A DNA stretch of 64,000 bases from Polynucleobacter sp. GTDB taxonomy: Bacteria; Pseudomonadota; Gammaproteobacteria; Burkholderiales; Burkholderiaceae. Shown here in pieces: positions 16,762 to 25,870 of the stretch (its first letter is position 1; every line of letters begins with the position of its first letter). The stretch is from positions 248,001-312,000 of the forward strand of contig NZ_JAUXZY010000004.1 in assembly GCF_030693775.1 (NCBI RefSeq), read 5' to 3'. The notes under the pieces were generated by a model, which worked only from the letters and a program-made list of their open reading frames with translations, was not told the origin of the DNA and did no database searches. Position numbers and translations under genes: made by a program.

Positions 16762-18909
16762 ATGGCTGGAATGACACCTAGTGGTGGAGACGGTAGCGTC
16801 TTCGGCGGCGGCTCAAGTAATGCCGCTTTCAAAAAAGGCCTTAATAAGATTTACACCTACTATACGGGCGGCTTCATAACCTTTGTGATTCTGTTAGGTA
16901 TTGCAGAGCAAATGGGTTTAGGCCGCGCAATGATTGGTTACATCTTCTTAGGTGCGACGGTTTTGCTCTACGCTGGTATTGGCGTAATGAGCCGTACCAA
17001 TGATGCTGCAGAATATTATGTAGCGGGTCGACGGGTTCCGGCGGTCTATAACGGTATGGCAACGGGTTCGGACTGGATGTCGGCCGCGTCGTTTATCGGT
17101 ATGGCCGGTACCTTGTACTTGACAGGTTACGGTGGTTTGGCCTTTATCATGGGCTGGACTGGCGGTTACTGTTTAGTGGCCTTGTTCTTGGCCCCTTACT
17201 TACGTAAGTTCGGTCAATTCACCATCCCAGACTTCTTGGGCGCACGCTATGACGGCAATCTTCCCCGCTTCATCGGAATTTTCGCTGCTATTCTATGCTC
17301 CTTCGTCTACGTGGTAGCCCAGATTTACGGTGTTGGTCTGATTACAACCCGTTTGGCTGGCGTGCCATTTGAGATTGGTATTTTCTTGGGCTTGGCTGGT
17401 ATTTTGGTTTGCTCGTTCTTGGGTGGTATGCGTGCGGTTACTTGGACACAAGTTGCGCAGTACATCATCTTGATCATTGCTTACATGATTCCAGTGGTTT
17501 GGTTATCCGTTAAGCAAACTGGTAATCCTATACCTCAGTTTGCTTACGGCCCACAGCTTGAAAAAGTAACTGCCAAAGAAGCTGAACTGATCAAGGATCC
17601 AAAAGAGCTCGAAGTTCGTGCGATTTTCAAAGCACGCGCTGACGCTCTTGGTGAGAAGCTGAAAGACGTACCTGCTGCATTGGCTGCTGATAAAGCAGCT
17701 GCTGAGCAAAAAGTTGCTGATTTGAAGGCTGCAAATGCACCTGCACCTGAAATCGCCGCAGCTGAAAAAGCCTTGGCTGCAGTTCCAAAAGATGCAGAAG
17801 CTGCGAAAAAATTGTGGACAACACAACGTACTGGTGCAACAAACCGCTCGAACCCACTTGCTAACATGCCTCGTCATGCTCAGCAGTTTGCGGGTAATCC
17901 AGATGGTGACGAAAAGGCCCGTACGGCTTTCGATACCTCACGTCGTAACTTCTTAGCCTTGATCTTCTGTTTGATGGTGGGTACAGCGGCATTGCCACAC
18001 ATTCTGATGCGTTTTTACACGACTCCGTCGGTAAAACAGGCACGTGAATCCGTGACATGGTCCTTGTTCTTCATCTTCTTGCTGTATTTCACAGCACCTG
18101 CTTTGGCAGTGTTGGTGAAGTACGAGATCTTTACGGTGCTGGTCGGGACGCCATTTGATCAACTGCCGGGCTGGATCGCGCAGTGGACCAAGGTAGATCC
18201 ATCTTTGTTATCGGTTGCTGACGTAAACAAAGACGGTATTTTCCAGTTGGCTGAAATGACCATTGGTGGCGACATCATTGTTCTGGCAACCCCAGAAATC
18301 GGTGGCTTGCCATACGTGATCTCCGGCATGGTGGCAGCGGGTGGTTTAGCTGCTGCGCTGTCGACTGCTGACGGACTCCTGTTGACCATTGCTAACGCAC
18401 TGTCACATGATCTGTACTACAAAATGATCGACCCAAATGCACCTGCAAGCCGTCGTGTTGCAATTTCCAAAGCATTGTTGTTGTTGGTAGCTTTAGCGGC
18501 AGCGTACGTTGCGGCTCAGAAACCAGCTGACATCTTGTTCTTGGTTGGTGCGGCGTTCTCCTTTGCTGCTGCATCGTTCTTCCCAGCACTTACCCTTGGT
18601 ATTTTCTGGAAACGTGCGAACAAAGCGGGTGCTTGCGTGGGTATGATTGCCGGTTTGGGCGTGACCTTCTATTACATGGTCACAACACAGCCATGGTTAC
18701 GCGGCGTATTCGGCGTAACCTCACCAGTTGAACTTTGGTATGGAATTCAGCCAATTTCTGCTGGTATTTTTGGCGTGCCAATCGGCTTTGCATTGATTAT
18801 CTTGGTGAGCTTGGTAACCCCAGCCCCACGTAAAGATATTCAAGACCTGATCGATCACGTGCGTTATCCAACCTTACGAGGCGATACGCTCAATACGAAT
18901 GCAAGTTAA
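16762..18909 (+). CDS. Sodium:solute symporter of the VC_2705/ActP type
   Basis: A 715-residue inner-membrane Na+-coupled symporter of the SSS family, most likely for acetate or another short organic acid. It has about 13 hydrophobic segments with the family motifs AEYYVAGRRVPAVYNGMATGSDWMSAASFIG and GGLAAALSTADGLLLTIANALSHDLYY. Compared with the usual about 580 residues it carries a polar insert (about 251-390) rich in Ala, Lys and Glu and likely coiled-coil, and a canonical EF-hand-like loop D487-VNKDGIFQLA-E498. It follows its DUF4212 partner and ends in a double hairpin terminator. Substrate is inferred from family only. Confidence 0.9.
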   Translation: MAGMTPSGGDGSVFGGGSSNAAFKKGLNKIYTYYTGGFITFVILLGIAEQMGLGRAMIGYIFLGATVLLYAGIGVMSRTNDAAEYYVAGRRVPAVYNGMATGSDWMSAASFIGMAGTLYLTGYGGLAFIMGWTGGYCLVALFLAPYLRKFGQFTIPDFLGARYDGNLPRFIGIFAAILCSFVYVVAQIYGVGLITTRLAGVPFEIGIFLGLAGILVCSFLGGMRAVTWTQVAQYIILIIAYMIPVVWLSVKQTGNPIPQFAYGPQLEKVTAKEAELIKDPKELEVRAIFKARADALGEKLKDVPAALAADKAAAEQKVADLKAANAPAPEIAAAEKALAAVPKDAEAAKKLWTTQRTGATNRSNPLANMPRHAQQFAGNPDGDEKARTAFDTSRRNFLALIFCLMVGTAALPHILMRFYTTPSVKQARESVTWSLFFIFLLYFTAPALAVLVKYEIFTVLVGTPFDQLPGWIAQWTKVDPSLLSVADVNKDGIFQLAEMTIGGDIIVLATPEIGGLPYVISGMVAAGGLAAALSTADGLLLTIANALSHDLYYKMIDPNAPASRRVAISKALLLLVALAAAYVAAQKPADILFLVGAAFSFAAASFFPALTLGIFWKRANKAGACVGMIAGLGVTFYYMVTTQPWLRGVFGVTSPVELWYGIQPISAGIFGVPIGFALIILVSLVTPAPRKDIQDLIDHVRYPTLRGDTLNTNAS

Positions 18910-18924
18910 CTTGCTCGTGTGATC

Positions 18925-18976
18925 CCCAAGCGAAATCTTGGGAGTTGACTAACCCGCTCTTCGGAGCGGGTTTTTT
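18925..18976 (+). terminator. Double hairpin terminator after the symporter
   Basis: A small stem CCCAAG (18925-18930)/CTTGGG (18937-18942) is followed by the stronger stem AACCCGCTC (18951-18959)/GAGCGGGTT (18964-18972) with a TTCG loop and a T-rich run to 18976. The second hairpin is a textbook rho-independent terminator. Confidence 0.9.
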
Positions 18977-19024
18977 ATTGCCTAAAAATGGCTTGCCATG
19001 GTGAAGTGCTTTAGACTGCACCCT

Positions 19025-19654
19025 ATGGAAAACCTCAGTTTTTGGATTGGCATCATTGCAACGGTTGCGTTTGCTGTGACTGGCGTACTTGCGATTGCCG
19101 ATCGCGGCGTGGATTTATTTGGTGTGATGGTACTAGGCTTAATCACTGCAATAGGCGGCGGTACCGTGCGCGACCTGATTTTAGAAACCCCGGTTTTTTG
19201 GGCAAGCCTGCCGATTTATTTGTGGGTTGCCTTGGCGGCTAGCGCGATTGCTTTCTACTTAGAAGCCTTTTTTACCCAGCCGCAGATTTATCGCTGGATG
19301 CTTTACTTGGATGGATTTGGCGCAGCTTTATTTGGTATTCAGGGGGCCGATAAGGCCTGGAATATGGATTTCGGTTTACCGCTCGCGCCAGTGATCCTAG
19401 GCGTGATTACCGCGATTGGCGGCGGCCTGATTCGGGATATGCTGGCTGGCAGAAAGAATCTCTTGATGTCGCATGAGCTCTATGCCATTCCGGTTTCCTT
19501 AGGTTGCATTGTGTACGTTCTGATTTTGGAATACGCTCCCGCCTATACAACGCAAGGTGCGATTGCCTGCATGCTGCTCATCTTTGGTTTTAGGGCAGCT
19601 GCCATTCATTGGAACTTGCGCGTACCCAAACGCTTTATTACGCGATCACGTTAA
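19025..19654 (+). CDS. TRIC-type trimeric intracellular cation channel family protein (UPF0126)
   Basis: A 209-residue membrane protein with about seven hydrophobic segments and internal repeat symmetry. Each half carries the family signature GGGxxRD: GGGTVRDLIL near residue 40 and GGGLIRDMLAG near residue 127. The family forms cation channels in the inner membrane. ATG at 19025 (MENLSFW) is preferred over ATG at 18998, which adds a polar nine residues. It is followed 39 bases later by maiA; a shared role is not evident. Confidence 0.88.
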   Translation: MENLSFWIGIIATVAFAVTGVLAIADRGVDLFGVMVLGLITAIGGGTVRDLILETPVFWASLPIYLWVALAASAIAFYLEAFFTQPQIYRWMLYLDGFGAALFGIQGADKAWNMDFGLPLAPVILGVITAIGGGLIRDMLAGRKNLLMSHELYAIPVSLGCIVYVLILEYAPAYTTQGAIACMLLIFGFRAAAIHWNLRVPKRFITRSR

Positions 19655-19693
19655 TTTTTCAACTCGTTCCATCTTTTTTGTGAAGTACTTTTT

Positions 19694-20362
19694 ATGAAAC
19701 CCCGTCTCTATAGTTTTTGGCGTAGCTCCGCAGCCTTTCGGGTGCGGATTGCGCTCCATCTCAAGGGCATCGATTACGACACCATCGCTACGCACCTCAC
19801 TAAAAAAGGCGGTGATCAGCTGCAGCCTGTGTACGGCGAGAAAAATCCCAATCGCTTGATTCCGCTCTATGAAGAGAGTGATGTGCGCATCCATCAATCG
19901 CTTGCGATTGTGGAGTACTTAGACGAGGCCTACCCCAAGCCACCGCTGCTGCCTAGCGATCCAGTAGATCGCGCCTGGGTGCGCGCCTTAGCTTTGGATA
20001 TTGCTGCCGACATTCATCCGATTAATAATTTACGGGTGTCGCGCTACCTCGTTCGCCAATTGGAAGTGAGTGAAGAGGCGCGTAGCACATGGTATCGGCA
20101 CTGGGTTGCTACTGGCCTTGCCGGTCTTGAGGCGCAGATCAGCAAGGATCCACGATCAGGGCGTTTTTGTTATGGCGATCAAGTCACACTGGCGGATGTT
20201 TGTTTGGTGCCACAGCTCTTTAATGCGCTGGATGCCAAGATGGATGTCATGCTCTATCCGCGTTTGATGGCCATCTTTCAGGAGTGCATGAAGCTGCCGG
20301 CCTTTATTGATGCTTCTTGGGAAAAACAAATCGATGCCGAGGGTGCCAATCCCGCGTTTTAG
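19694..20362 (+). CDS. maiA: Maleylacetoacetate isomerase (zeta-class GST)
   Basis: A 222-residue zeta-class glutathione transferase that isomerises maleylacetoacetate to fumarylacetoacetate in tyrosine and aromatic-acid breakdown. The N-terminal thioredoxin-like domain has LYSFWRSSAAFRVRIALHLKG, with the active-site SS followed by Ala where the eukaryotic form has Cys, common in bacterial members. PNRLIPLYE and HQSLAIVEYLDE belong to the glutathione site, and the C-terminal helical domain includes QVTLADVCLVPQL. No neighbouring homogentisate or gentisate pathway genes are present, so the substrate is inferred. Its stop is 9 bases from the convergent carrier gene. Confidence 0.85.
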   Translation: MKPRLYSFWRSSAAFRVRIALHLKGIDYDTIATHLTKKGGDQLQPVYGEKNPNRLIPLYEESDVRIHQSLAIVEYLDEAYPKPPLLPSDPVDRAWVRALALDIAADIHPINNLRVSRYLVRQLEVSEEARSTWYRHWVATGLAGLEAQISKDPRSGRFCYGDQVTLADVCLVPQLFNALDAKMDVMLYPRLMAIFQECMKLPAFIDASWEKQIDAEGANPAF

Positions 20363-20371
20363 TTTTGCAGC

Positions 20372-21307
20372 TTAGGCAGTCTGATTGATCCACCAGATGA
20401 TCATAGACAGCGTCACGATCGAGCCCAGCGTGGTTTGTAAAACAATACGTGAGATTGCAGAGCCATCGGCTTGGTAATACTGCGCCAGCATAAATGGACC
20501 AGTGCCTGTGGGCAGGGCGCTCATGAGTACGGCAGCCTGAACCCAGAATAAAGGTAGGCCGAGAATAGGCTCGGCAACCAGCCACGCCACGCCAGGTTGA
20601 ACAATTAACTTGATGAACGTTAGGCTCCAAACCCCACTGACTTTGCCATCGCTCTTTTGCATCAAGAAGAGGCCAATCGAAACCAGGGCGCAGGGGCTGG
20701 CTGCTGCGGCTAGGAAGGATAAAAACTGCTGAGCAGGTTCAATCATCTGTAGCCCACTCGCAGACCACGCTGCTCCGGCAATCGGCGCAACCAATAATGG
20801 ATTTTTTGCAAGTGAACCTAAAACAATCGCGATGATCTCGTACCAGGGCTTATGGGATTGTTTGCCGAATTCAATAAACACAATCGCTAGGCCGAATAGG
20901 CCGCAGACCACCACTAAGGTTGCAATCACCGCAGGCGCCAGCCCGTCGTCACCTAAGGCTAAGAGGCAAAGTGGGATACCCATGTAGCCAGTGTTGGCGT
21001 ACGAGCCACTTAATCCTGTAAAGCTAGCCGCCACCCAATCGCGCGTGTGATACCAGCGGTACAGCAGCAGTGCGATGTACACCGCAAAACACCCAGCACT
21101 AAAGGCAATGATGAAACCCGGTTGCCACAGGGTTTGCCAATCACTATTTGCGGTGAAGGTAAAGAGTTGTGCAGGCAGTGCTAGCCAGACGACAAAGCGG
21201 TTGATTTCAGTAGAGGCGTTAGGGCCGAGTTTGCCGGTCTTACCCGCAATAAATCCCGCCAGAATCAGCGCAAAAACCGGGACGACAACACTGAGGACGG
21301 GTAGCAA
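20372..21307 (-). CDS. AEC family transporter (auxin efflux carrier/malonate type)
   Basis: A 311-residue inner-membrane protein with about ten hydrophobic segments arranged as two five-helix halves, typical of the AEC family, which includes malonate and auxin carriers. Recognisable stretches are FVVWLALPAQLFTF, SGSYANTGYMGIPLCLLALG and MSALPTGTGPFMLAQYY. It starts 6 bases after the gamma-carbonic anhydrase gene, so the two are co-transcribed; a carboxylate substrate would fit that partner. Direction and substrate cannot be read. Confidence 0.85.
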   Translation of the reverse strand: MLPVLSVVVPVFALILAGFIAGKTGKLGPNASTEINRFVVWLALPAQLFTFTANSDWQTLWQPGFIIAFSAGCFAVYIALLLYRWYHTRDWVAASFTGLSGSYANTGYMGIPLCLLALGDDGLAPAVIATLVVVCGLFGLAIVFIEFGKQSHKPWYEIIAIVLGSLAKNPLLVAPIAGAAWSASGLQMIEPAQQFLSFLAAAASPCALVSIGLFLMQKSDGKVSGVWSLTFIKLIVQPGVAWLVAEPILGLPLFWVQAAVLMSALPTGTGPFMLAQYYQADGSAISRIVLQTTLGSIVTLSMIIWWINQTA

Positions 21308-21313
21308 AGTAAC

Positions 21314-21838
21314 TTAGCCGATCTTTTTTAAGCCAGCCCGAAAGCGCGTCGCATTTTCAACATAATGATCGGCAATGCGCTCGATATTCTGAATGTGTTC
21401 TGGGCTGAGTTGTTTGACTGCTTTGGCAGGCGAGCCCAGAATCATCGAGCCATCGGGAAATTCTTTTCCTTCGGTGACCAGGGCGCCGGCACCGACTAAG
21501 CAGTGCTTGCCAATTTTGGCGCCATTGAGCACGATGGCCCCAATGCCAATTAAGGACCCATCACCAATCGTGCAGCCATGCAGCATGACTTTGTGGCCAA
21601 TCGAGACCCGCTTGCCGATGATGAGTGGAAATCCAGGATCCGAGTGTAGTACCGAGGCATCTTGCACATTGCTCTCGTCGCCAATGATGACCTGATCATT
21701 GTCACCGCGCACGACGGTCTTTGACCAGACGCTGGCGTTCTTGCCTAATCGGACATGCCCAATGACTTCAGCACTGTCCGCCACAAAAGCCCCTTCTTCT
21801 AATTGGGGTGCAATACCATCGAGTTCATAAATAGCCAT
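21314..21838 (-). CDS. Gamma-carbonic anhydrase family protein (YrdA-like)
   Basis: A 174-residue left-handed beta-helix hexapeptide-repeat protein. Hexapeptide units such as VIIGDESNVQDASV, LIIGKRVSIGHKVMLHGCTIGDGSLIGIGAIVLNGA are visible, and the three metal His of this group are in VLHSDPG and IGHKVMLHG. Members either catalyse CO2/bicarbonate conversion or have other acyl or metal-linked roles; activity is uncertain without the complete set of proton-shuttle residues. It is the first gene of a short operon with an AEC carrier, 43 bases from the upstream amt stop. Confidence 0.9.
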   Translation of the reverse strand: MAIYELDGIAPQLEEGAFVADSAEVIGHVRLGKNASVWSKTVVRGDNDQVIIGDESNVQDASVLHSDPGFPLIIGKRVSIGHKVMLHGCTIGDGSLIGIGAIVLNGAKIGKHCLVGAGALVTEGKEFPDGSMILGSPAKAVKQLSPEHIQNIERIADHYVENATRFRAGLKKIG

Positions 21839-21881
21839 ATCCCATTATAGATAGGCTATGCAGACATGGCTGCGATGCGGT

Positions 21882-23084
21882 TTACCAGCTGGATTCGCGA
21901 TCAGGGGTAGAGGAGATCCGGTGAATACTTAAATCAGCCCCATCAAACTCTTCTTCTTGGGATAGGCGGATGCCCATCACTAGCTTGAGCAGGCCATACA
22001 CCACAAAGCCGCCAACTAGGGCAATGCTAACCCCCAGGAAGCTACCAATCAGCTGCCCTGCAAGGGAAATGCCACCCAGTCCGCCGAATGCGGTTGTGCC
22101 AAAGATGCCGGCAGCAATACCGCCCCAAAGACCACACAAGCCATGCAATGGCCAGACCCCAAGGACGTCGTCGATCTTCCAGCGGTTTTGCGCGAGCGTG
22201 AAGGTGTAGACGAATAAAGCACCTGCAACCAGGCCAACCACTAAGGAGCCCAAGGGGTGCATTAAGTCCGAGCCGGCGCAGACAGCAACCAAGCCAGCTA
22301 AGGGGCCGTTGTAAGAGAAGCCCGGATCGTTTTTACCAATCAGCCAAGCAGATAAAGTGCCGCCCACCATCGCCATTAACGAATTGAGAGCAACGAGGCC
22401 GCTGATCTTATCAATCGTTTGTGCGCTCATCACATTAAAGCCAAACCAGCCTACCGCCAAAATCCAAGCCCCGAGTGCTAAAAATGGAATATTGGAAGGT
22501 GGATGTGCTGAGACGTTGCCGTCTTTGGTGTAGCGACCACGGCGCGCGCCAAGCAAGAGAATGGCGGGTAGAGCAATCCAACCACCCATTGCATGGACTA
22601 CGATGGAGCCGGCAAAATCATGGAACTCTTCGCCAGTCAGTTCTTTAATCCACGCTTGGATGCCGTAATGCTGGTTCCAGGTAATGCCCTCAAAAAAGGG
22701 ATAGATAAAACCGACGAGTAAAAAAGTAGCAATCAACTGGGGATTGAATTTGGCACGCTCGGCAATACCACCAGAAACAATTGCTGGAATTGCTGCAGCG
22801 AAGGTGAGCAAGAAAAAGAATTTAACTAACTCGTAGCCATTTTTTTGCGCCAGGACTTCTGCGCCAGAAAAGAAGTTGATGCCGTAGGCAATGCTGTAGC
22901 CAATGAAGAAATAGGCAATCGTAGAGACAGCAAAATCAACCAAGATTTTGACGAGTGCGTTGACTTGGTTTTTCTTGCGCACGGTGCCCAGCTCTAAAAA
23001 TGCAAAGCCTGCATGCATGGCAAGCACCATAATGGCGCCCATCAAAATAAACAACGCATCACTGCCGGTCTTAAATGAATCCAT
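21882..23084 (-). CDS. amtB: Ammonium transporter AmtB
   Basis: A 400-residue trimeric ammonium channel with eleven hydrophobic segments. Diagnostic residues are visible: GFAFLELGTVRKKN near the start, the twin-histidine pore pair as VVHAMGGW and WPLHGLCGLWG, and DFAGSIVVH. No clear signal peptide, as is common for short Amt forms. It has no adjacent glnK; the gene is on its own, preceded by an NtrC-like site and a terminator of the upstream ggt gene. Nitrogen regulation is therefore probable. Confidence 0.95.
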   Translation of the reverse strand: MDSFKTGSDALFILMGAIMVLAMHAGFAFLELGTVRKKNQVNALVKILVDFAVSTIAYFFIGYSIAYGINFFSGAEVLAQKNGYELVKFFFLLTFAAAIPAIVSGGIAERAKFNPQLIATFLLVGFIYPFFEGITWNQHYGIQAWIKELTGEEFHDFAGSIVVHAMGGWIALPAILLLGARRGRYTKDGNVSAHPPSNIPFLALGAWILAVGWFGFNVMSAQTIDKISGLVALNSLMAMVGGTLSAWLIGKNDPGFSYNGPLAGLVAVCAGSDLMHPLGSLVVGLVAGALFVYTFTLAQNRWKIDDVLGVWPLHGLCGLWGGIAAGIFGTTAFGGLGGISLAGQLIGSFLGVSIALVGGFVVYGLLKLVMGIRLSQEEEFDGADLSIHRISSTPDRESSW

Positions 23085-23145
23085 GGCCTATCCCTTTAAT
23101 TGATGCGTCATTATGGGGAATCGAGGAGGGCATGAACCGTAAATT

Positions 23146-23162
23146 TGCACCAAATAAGTGCA
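23146..23162. promoter_or_regulatory. NtrC-like binding box upstream of amtB
   Basis: TGCACCAAATAAGTGCA matches the NtrC dyad TGCACC-N5-GGTGCA with one mismatch (A for G). It lies 61 bases upstream of the amtB start and at the 3' edge of the preceding ggt terminator. No clear sigma-54 GG-N10-GC element was found downstream, so the promoter type is unresolved. Confidence 0.55.
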
Positions 23163-23167
23163 AAAAT

Positions 23168-23200
23168 CAGGCCCTCTGTCGCTTTACACGCAGAGGCCTG
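23168..23200 (-). terminator. Terminator of the ggt operon
   Basis: Stem CAGGCCTCTG/CAGAGGGCCTG on the minus strand (23191-23200 and 23168-23178, one bulged base), followed by ATTTTTG. It separates ggt from amtB and its T-run abuts the NtrC-like box. Confidence 0.75.
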
Positions 23201-23240
23201 AATAAAAAAGATTGCTTGGGCTTACTAGGGCTTAGGGCAA

Positions 23241-24833
23241 TTAAAACCCAGCAGCAATGCCATCACGACGATGATCGCTGCCAGCAATATAACCGCCAGA
23301 CACGTCTTCACCGATCAGGGCAATGGCCTGAGCGCTTCCAAAATCAAGGCTGTCAGACGGCATGACCGTGACATCGTGACCAAGTTTGCGCAAGCCATCA
23401 ACCACATCAGATGGCATAGAGGACTCAACGGTGAGTTTTCCTAGGTCATCAATGCGCCAGCGTGGTGAATCCGAGCAGGCTTGGGGATTGAGTTGATCAT
23501 CAACAAAATGCATGAGCATTTGTAAGTGACCTTGGGGCTGCATGTTTCCACCCATCACACCAAATGCCATGACCGGCGCATTGTCTTTGCTTAAAAAAGC
23601 GGGGATGATGGTGTGAAATGGACGCTTGCCTGGAGCCACTTGATTGGGGTGACCGGGTACGAGACTAAAGCTCATGCCACGGTTATGGAGTGCAATACCG
23701 CCCGGCGCAACCACGCCCGAACCAAATCCTTTGAAGTTGGATTGGATATATGAAACCATCATTCCGGAATCATCCGCAGCGCACAAATACACCGTGCCAC
23801 CTGAATGCGGATCACCGCTGGCGTATTGCCCAGCTTTGTTGTGGTCAATTAATGCAGCACGGCGTGCAAGGTATTTTGAGTCCAACAGTGCACGCGGATC
23901 TAAATGCATCGAGCCCGCGTCAGCAACATGCGCATAGGCATCGGCAAAGGCAAGTCGCATGGACTCTACTTGGAGGTGGATACGCTCTGCAGAATAACGT
24001 GGATACTGCGTTGCATTTAATGCATCCAAGATTCCCAATGCCATCTGAGCGATGATTCCAGTGCCATTGGGGGGGATTTCAGAAAGGGTATAACCCTTGT
24101 ATTTGAAATCAAGTGGCTCCACCCAATTCGCTTCATTTGAATGAAAGTCGGCCAAAGAAAAAGATCCGCCCGTCTTTTTTGAAAAATCAACAATGGCCTG
24201 CGCAATCTCGCCTTTATAAAACGATTCTCCAGTGCTATCGGCAATGCTACGCAAGGTCTTGGCTTGCTCTCGAAAGCGCCAGATTTCTCCAGCAAGTGGG
24301 GCTCGGCCCTGTGTTGTGAAGGATTCTAAAAATCCCGGCTGACCTTGGAGGACGGGAATGGCCTCGCGCCACTGTCTTGCAATCACGGGTGAGACGGGAA
24401 AGCCATGCTCGGCGTACGCAATGGAGCGTTTAAACAAGGATGCAAAAGGCAATCGCCCAAACTTTTTAGAAAGCGCAACCCAGCCCGATACCATACCAGG
24501 AACGGTTACCGTATCCCAGCCAATCAATGGCATTGCCGACTTACCTGCAAAATATTCAGGTGTCCATGCGGCCGGCGCTCGGCCCGATGCATTGAGGCCG
24601 TGTAGTTTTTTGCCGTCCCAGATTAGGGCAAATCCATCGCCGCCAAGCCCATTCATGGTGGGCTCAACAACGGTCAATGTAATTGCAGTAGCCAGTGCGG
24701 CATCGACCGCATTGCCACCCTGTTGTAGCGCCTCTAATCCAGCTTGCGTCGCTAACGGTTGAGAGCTAGCAACCGCATTGCGCGCTAATACAGGGGTTCT
24801 TCCGCGGCCGTAAGGATGTGCGATATCCATCAT
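23241..24833 (-). CDS. ggt: Gamma-glutamyltransferase family protein (Ntn hydrolase)
   Basis: A 530-residue precursor of the Ntn-hydrolase gamma-glutamyltransferase family, which autocleaves into two subunits. The predicted nucleophile Thr is in HSGGTVYLCAADD near residue 345; the N-terminal subunit shows ATQAGLEALQQGGNAVDAALA and the small subunit FGVMGGNMQPQGHLQM. No signal peptide is seen, so it is likely cytosolic, closer to the YwrD-like branch than to periplasmic Ggt. It begins 3 bases after a TTT-receptor gene and follows an aminotransferase gene, suggesting breakdown of an imported gamma-glutamyl or amide compound (inference). Confidence 0.88.
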   Translation of the reverse strand: MMDIAHPYGRGRTPVLARNAVASSQPLATQAGLEALQQGGNAVDAALATAITLTVVEPTMNGLGGDGFALIWDGKKLHGLNASGRAPAAWTPEYFAGKSAMPLIGWDTVTVPGMVSGWVALSKKFGRLPFASLFKRSIAYAEHGFPVSPVIARQWREAIPVLQGQPGFLESFTTQGRAPLAGEIWRFREQAKTLRSIADSTGESFYKGEIAQAIVDFSKKTGGSFSLADFHSNEANWVEPLDFKYKGYTLSEIPPNGTGIIAQMALGILDALNATQYPRYSAERIHLQVESMRLAFADAYAHVADAGSMHLDPRALLDSKYLARRAALIDHNKAGQYASGDPHSGGTVYLCAADDSGMMVSYIQSNFKGFGSGVVAPGGIALHNRGMSFSLVPGHPNQVAPGKRPFHTIIPAFLSKDNAPVMAFGVMGGNMQPQGHLQMLMHFVDDQLNPQACSDSPRWRIDDLGKLTVESSMPSDVVDGLRKLGHDVTVMPSDSLDFGSAQAIALIGEDVSGGYIAGSDHRRDGIAAGF

Positions 24834-24836
24834 GAA

Positions 24837-25829
24837 TTAATCGATTTTGATATTAGCTGCATTGACGATCTTGCCCCACTTGTCATGCTCCGCATTGGTT
24901 ACTTCAGCGAGCTTACCGGCATTTTCAAACTGAAGAAGAATGCCCTGATTAGCAAGACGTTGCTTCAAATCGGGATTGGTAATAATCCGGCGCAATTCAC
25001 TTTCCAATCGATTAATGATCTTTGGTGAGGTTCCTTTAGGAGCGTAAATAGCGAATAAATTCTCCACATCAAATTTCATCATTCCAGCCTGTGCCATTGT
25101 TGGAACCGTTGGCATTAGCGGTGAGCGTTCGCTCGATGCAATTCCAAGAGGACGCAATTTGCCACTATTGATGTGGGGTAGTGAGGCAGTGACGCTATCG
25201 AACATCATTAATGTATTGCCCGCGATCAGATCGGGCAAAGCAAAGCTACTGCCTTTGTAGGGAACATGGACCCCAGCGGCCCCAATGCGCTGCATGAAGA
25301 CCTGAGCTTCAAGGTGGGATAGGGTGCCATTTCCTTGTGAGGCATAGCTAAAATTACCATTTCGCGATTTAATAAATGCCGTTAATTCCGCAACATTTTT
25401 AGCGGGTACCGTTGGATTAACAACGAGTACGTGAGGTACGGCACCCACCAAAGACACTGGAGCAAAGCTTGTCCTTAAATCTGCGGGCGGATTTTTGTAC
25501 AGGGCTTGGGAGATTGCCTGATTAGTTAAAGCACTAAAGTGAATGGTGTAGCCGTCCGGCGCCGCACTGGCAGCAGCTCCAAGCCCAATCATGCCGCCTG
25601 CACCGGGCTTATTTTCAATCACCATGGCTTGGCCCAGGGCCTCGCCGAGCGGAACCATGATCGCCCTTGCAAATACATCCGTTGAACCGCCTGCAGGGAA
25701 GGATAAAACAACTTTAATTGGTTTTTTTGGCCAATCACTGTCTGGGTTGGCTTGAGCAAAGCCAATGCAAAAACTGAGCAAGCCGACCGAGGCAATGGTT
25801 CGTAATGAGAAAAATTTGCTGAGGTTCAT
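24837..25829 (-). CDS. Tripartite tricarboxylate transporter substrate-binding protein (Bug family)
   Basis: A 330-residue periplasmic solute receptor. The signal peptide covers residues 1-27 (cleavage near FAQANP), followed by the Bug-family opening WPKKPIKVVLSFPAGGSTDVFARA, PGAGGMIGLGAAASAAPDGYTI and VPYKGSSFALPDLIAGN. These receptors bind carboxylates or amino compounds and work with TctA/TctB membrane subunits, which are not in this window; orphan receptors are very common in Burkholderiales. It lies between an aminotransferase and ggt on one transcript. Ligand unknown. Confidence 0.92.
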   Translation of the reverse strand: MNLSKFFSLRTIASVGLLSFCIGFAQANPDSDWPKKPIKVVLSFPAGGSTDVFARAIMVPLGEALGQAMVIENKPGAGGMIGLGAAASAAPDGYTIHFSALTNQAISQALYKNPPADLRTSFAPVSLVGAVPHVLVVNPTVPAKNVAELTAFIKSRNGNFSYASQGNGTLSHLEAQVFMQRIGAAGVHVPYKGSSFALPDLIAGNTLMMFDSVTASLPHINSGKLRPLGIASSERSPLMPTVPTMAQAGMMKFDVENLFAIYAPKGTSPKIINRLESELRRIITNPDLKQRLANQGILLQFENAGKLAEVTNAEHDKWGKIVNAANIKID

Positions 25830-25870
25830 TATGTTGTCTTTCGGAAAGTGGAAGTGGAATGGATGACTAA

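Noticed and set aside
17503..17877. Long minus-strand frames opposite the symporter insert, rich in Cys/Phe or Ala/Ser
   Set aside because: Antisense shadows of the Ala/Lys/Glu-rich repeat region; no start signal or conserved pattern.
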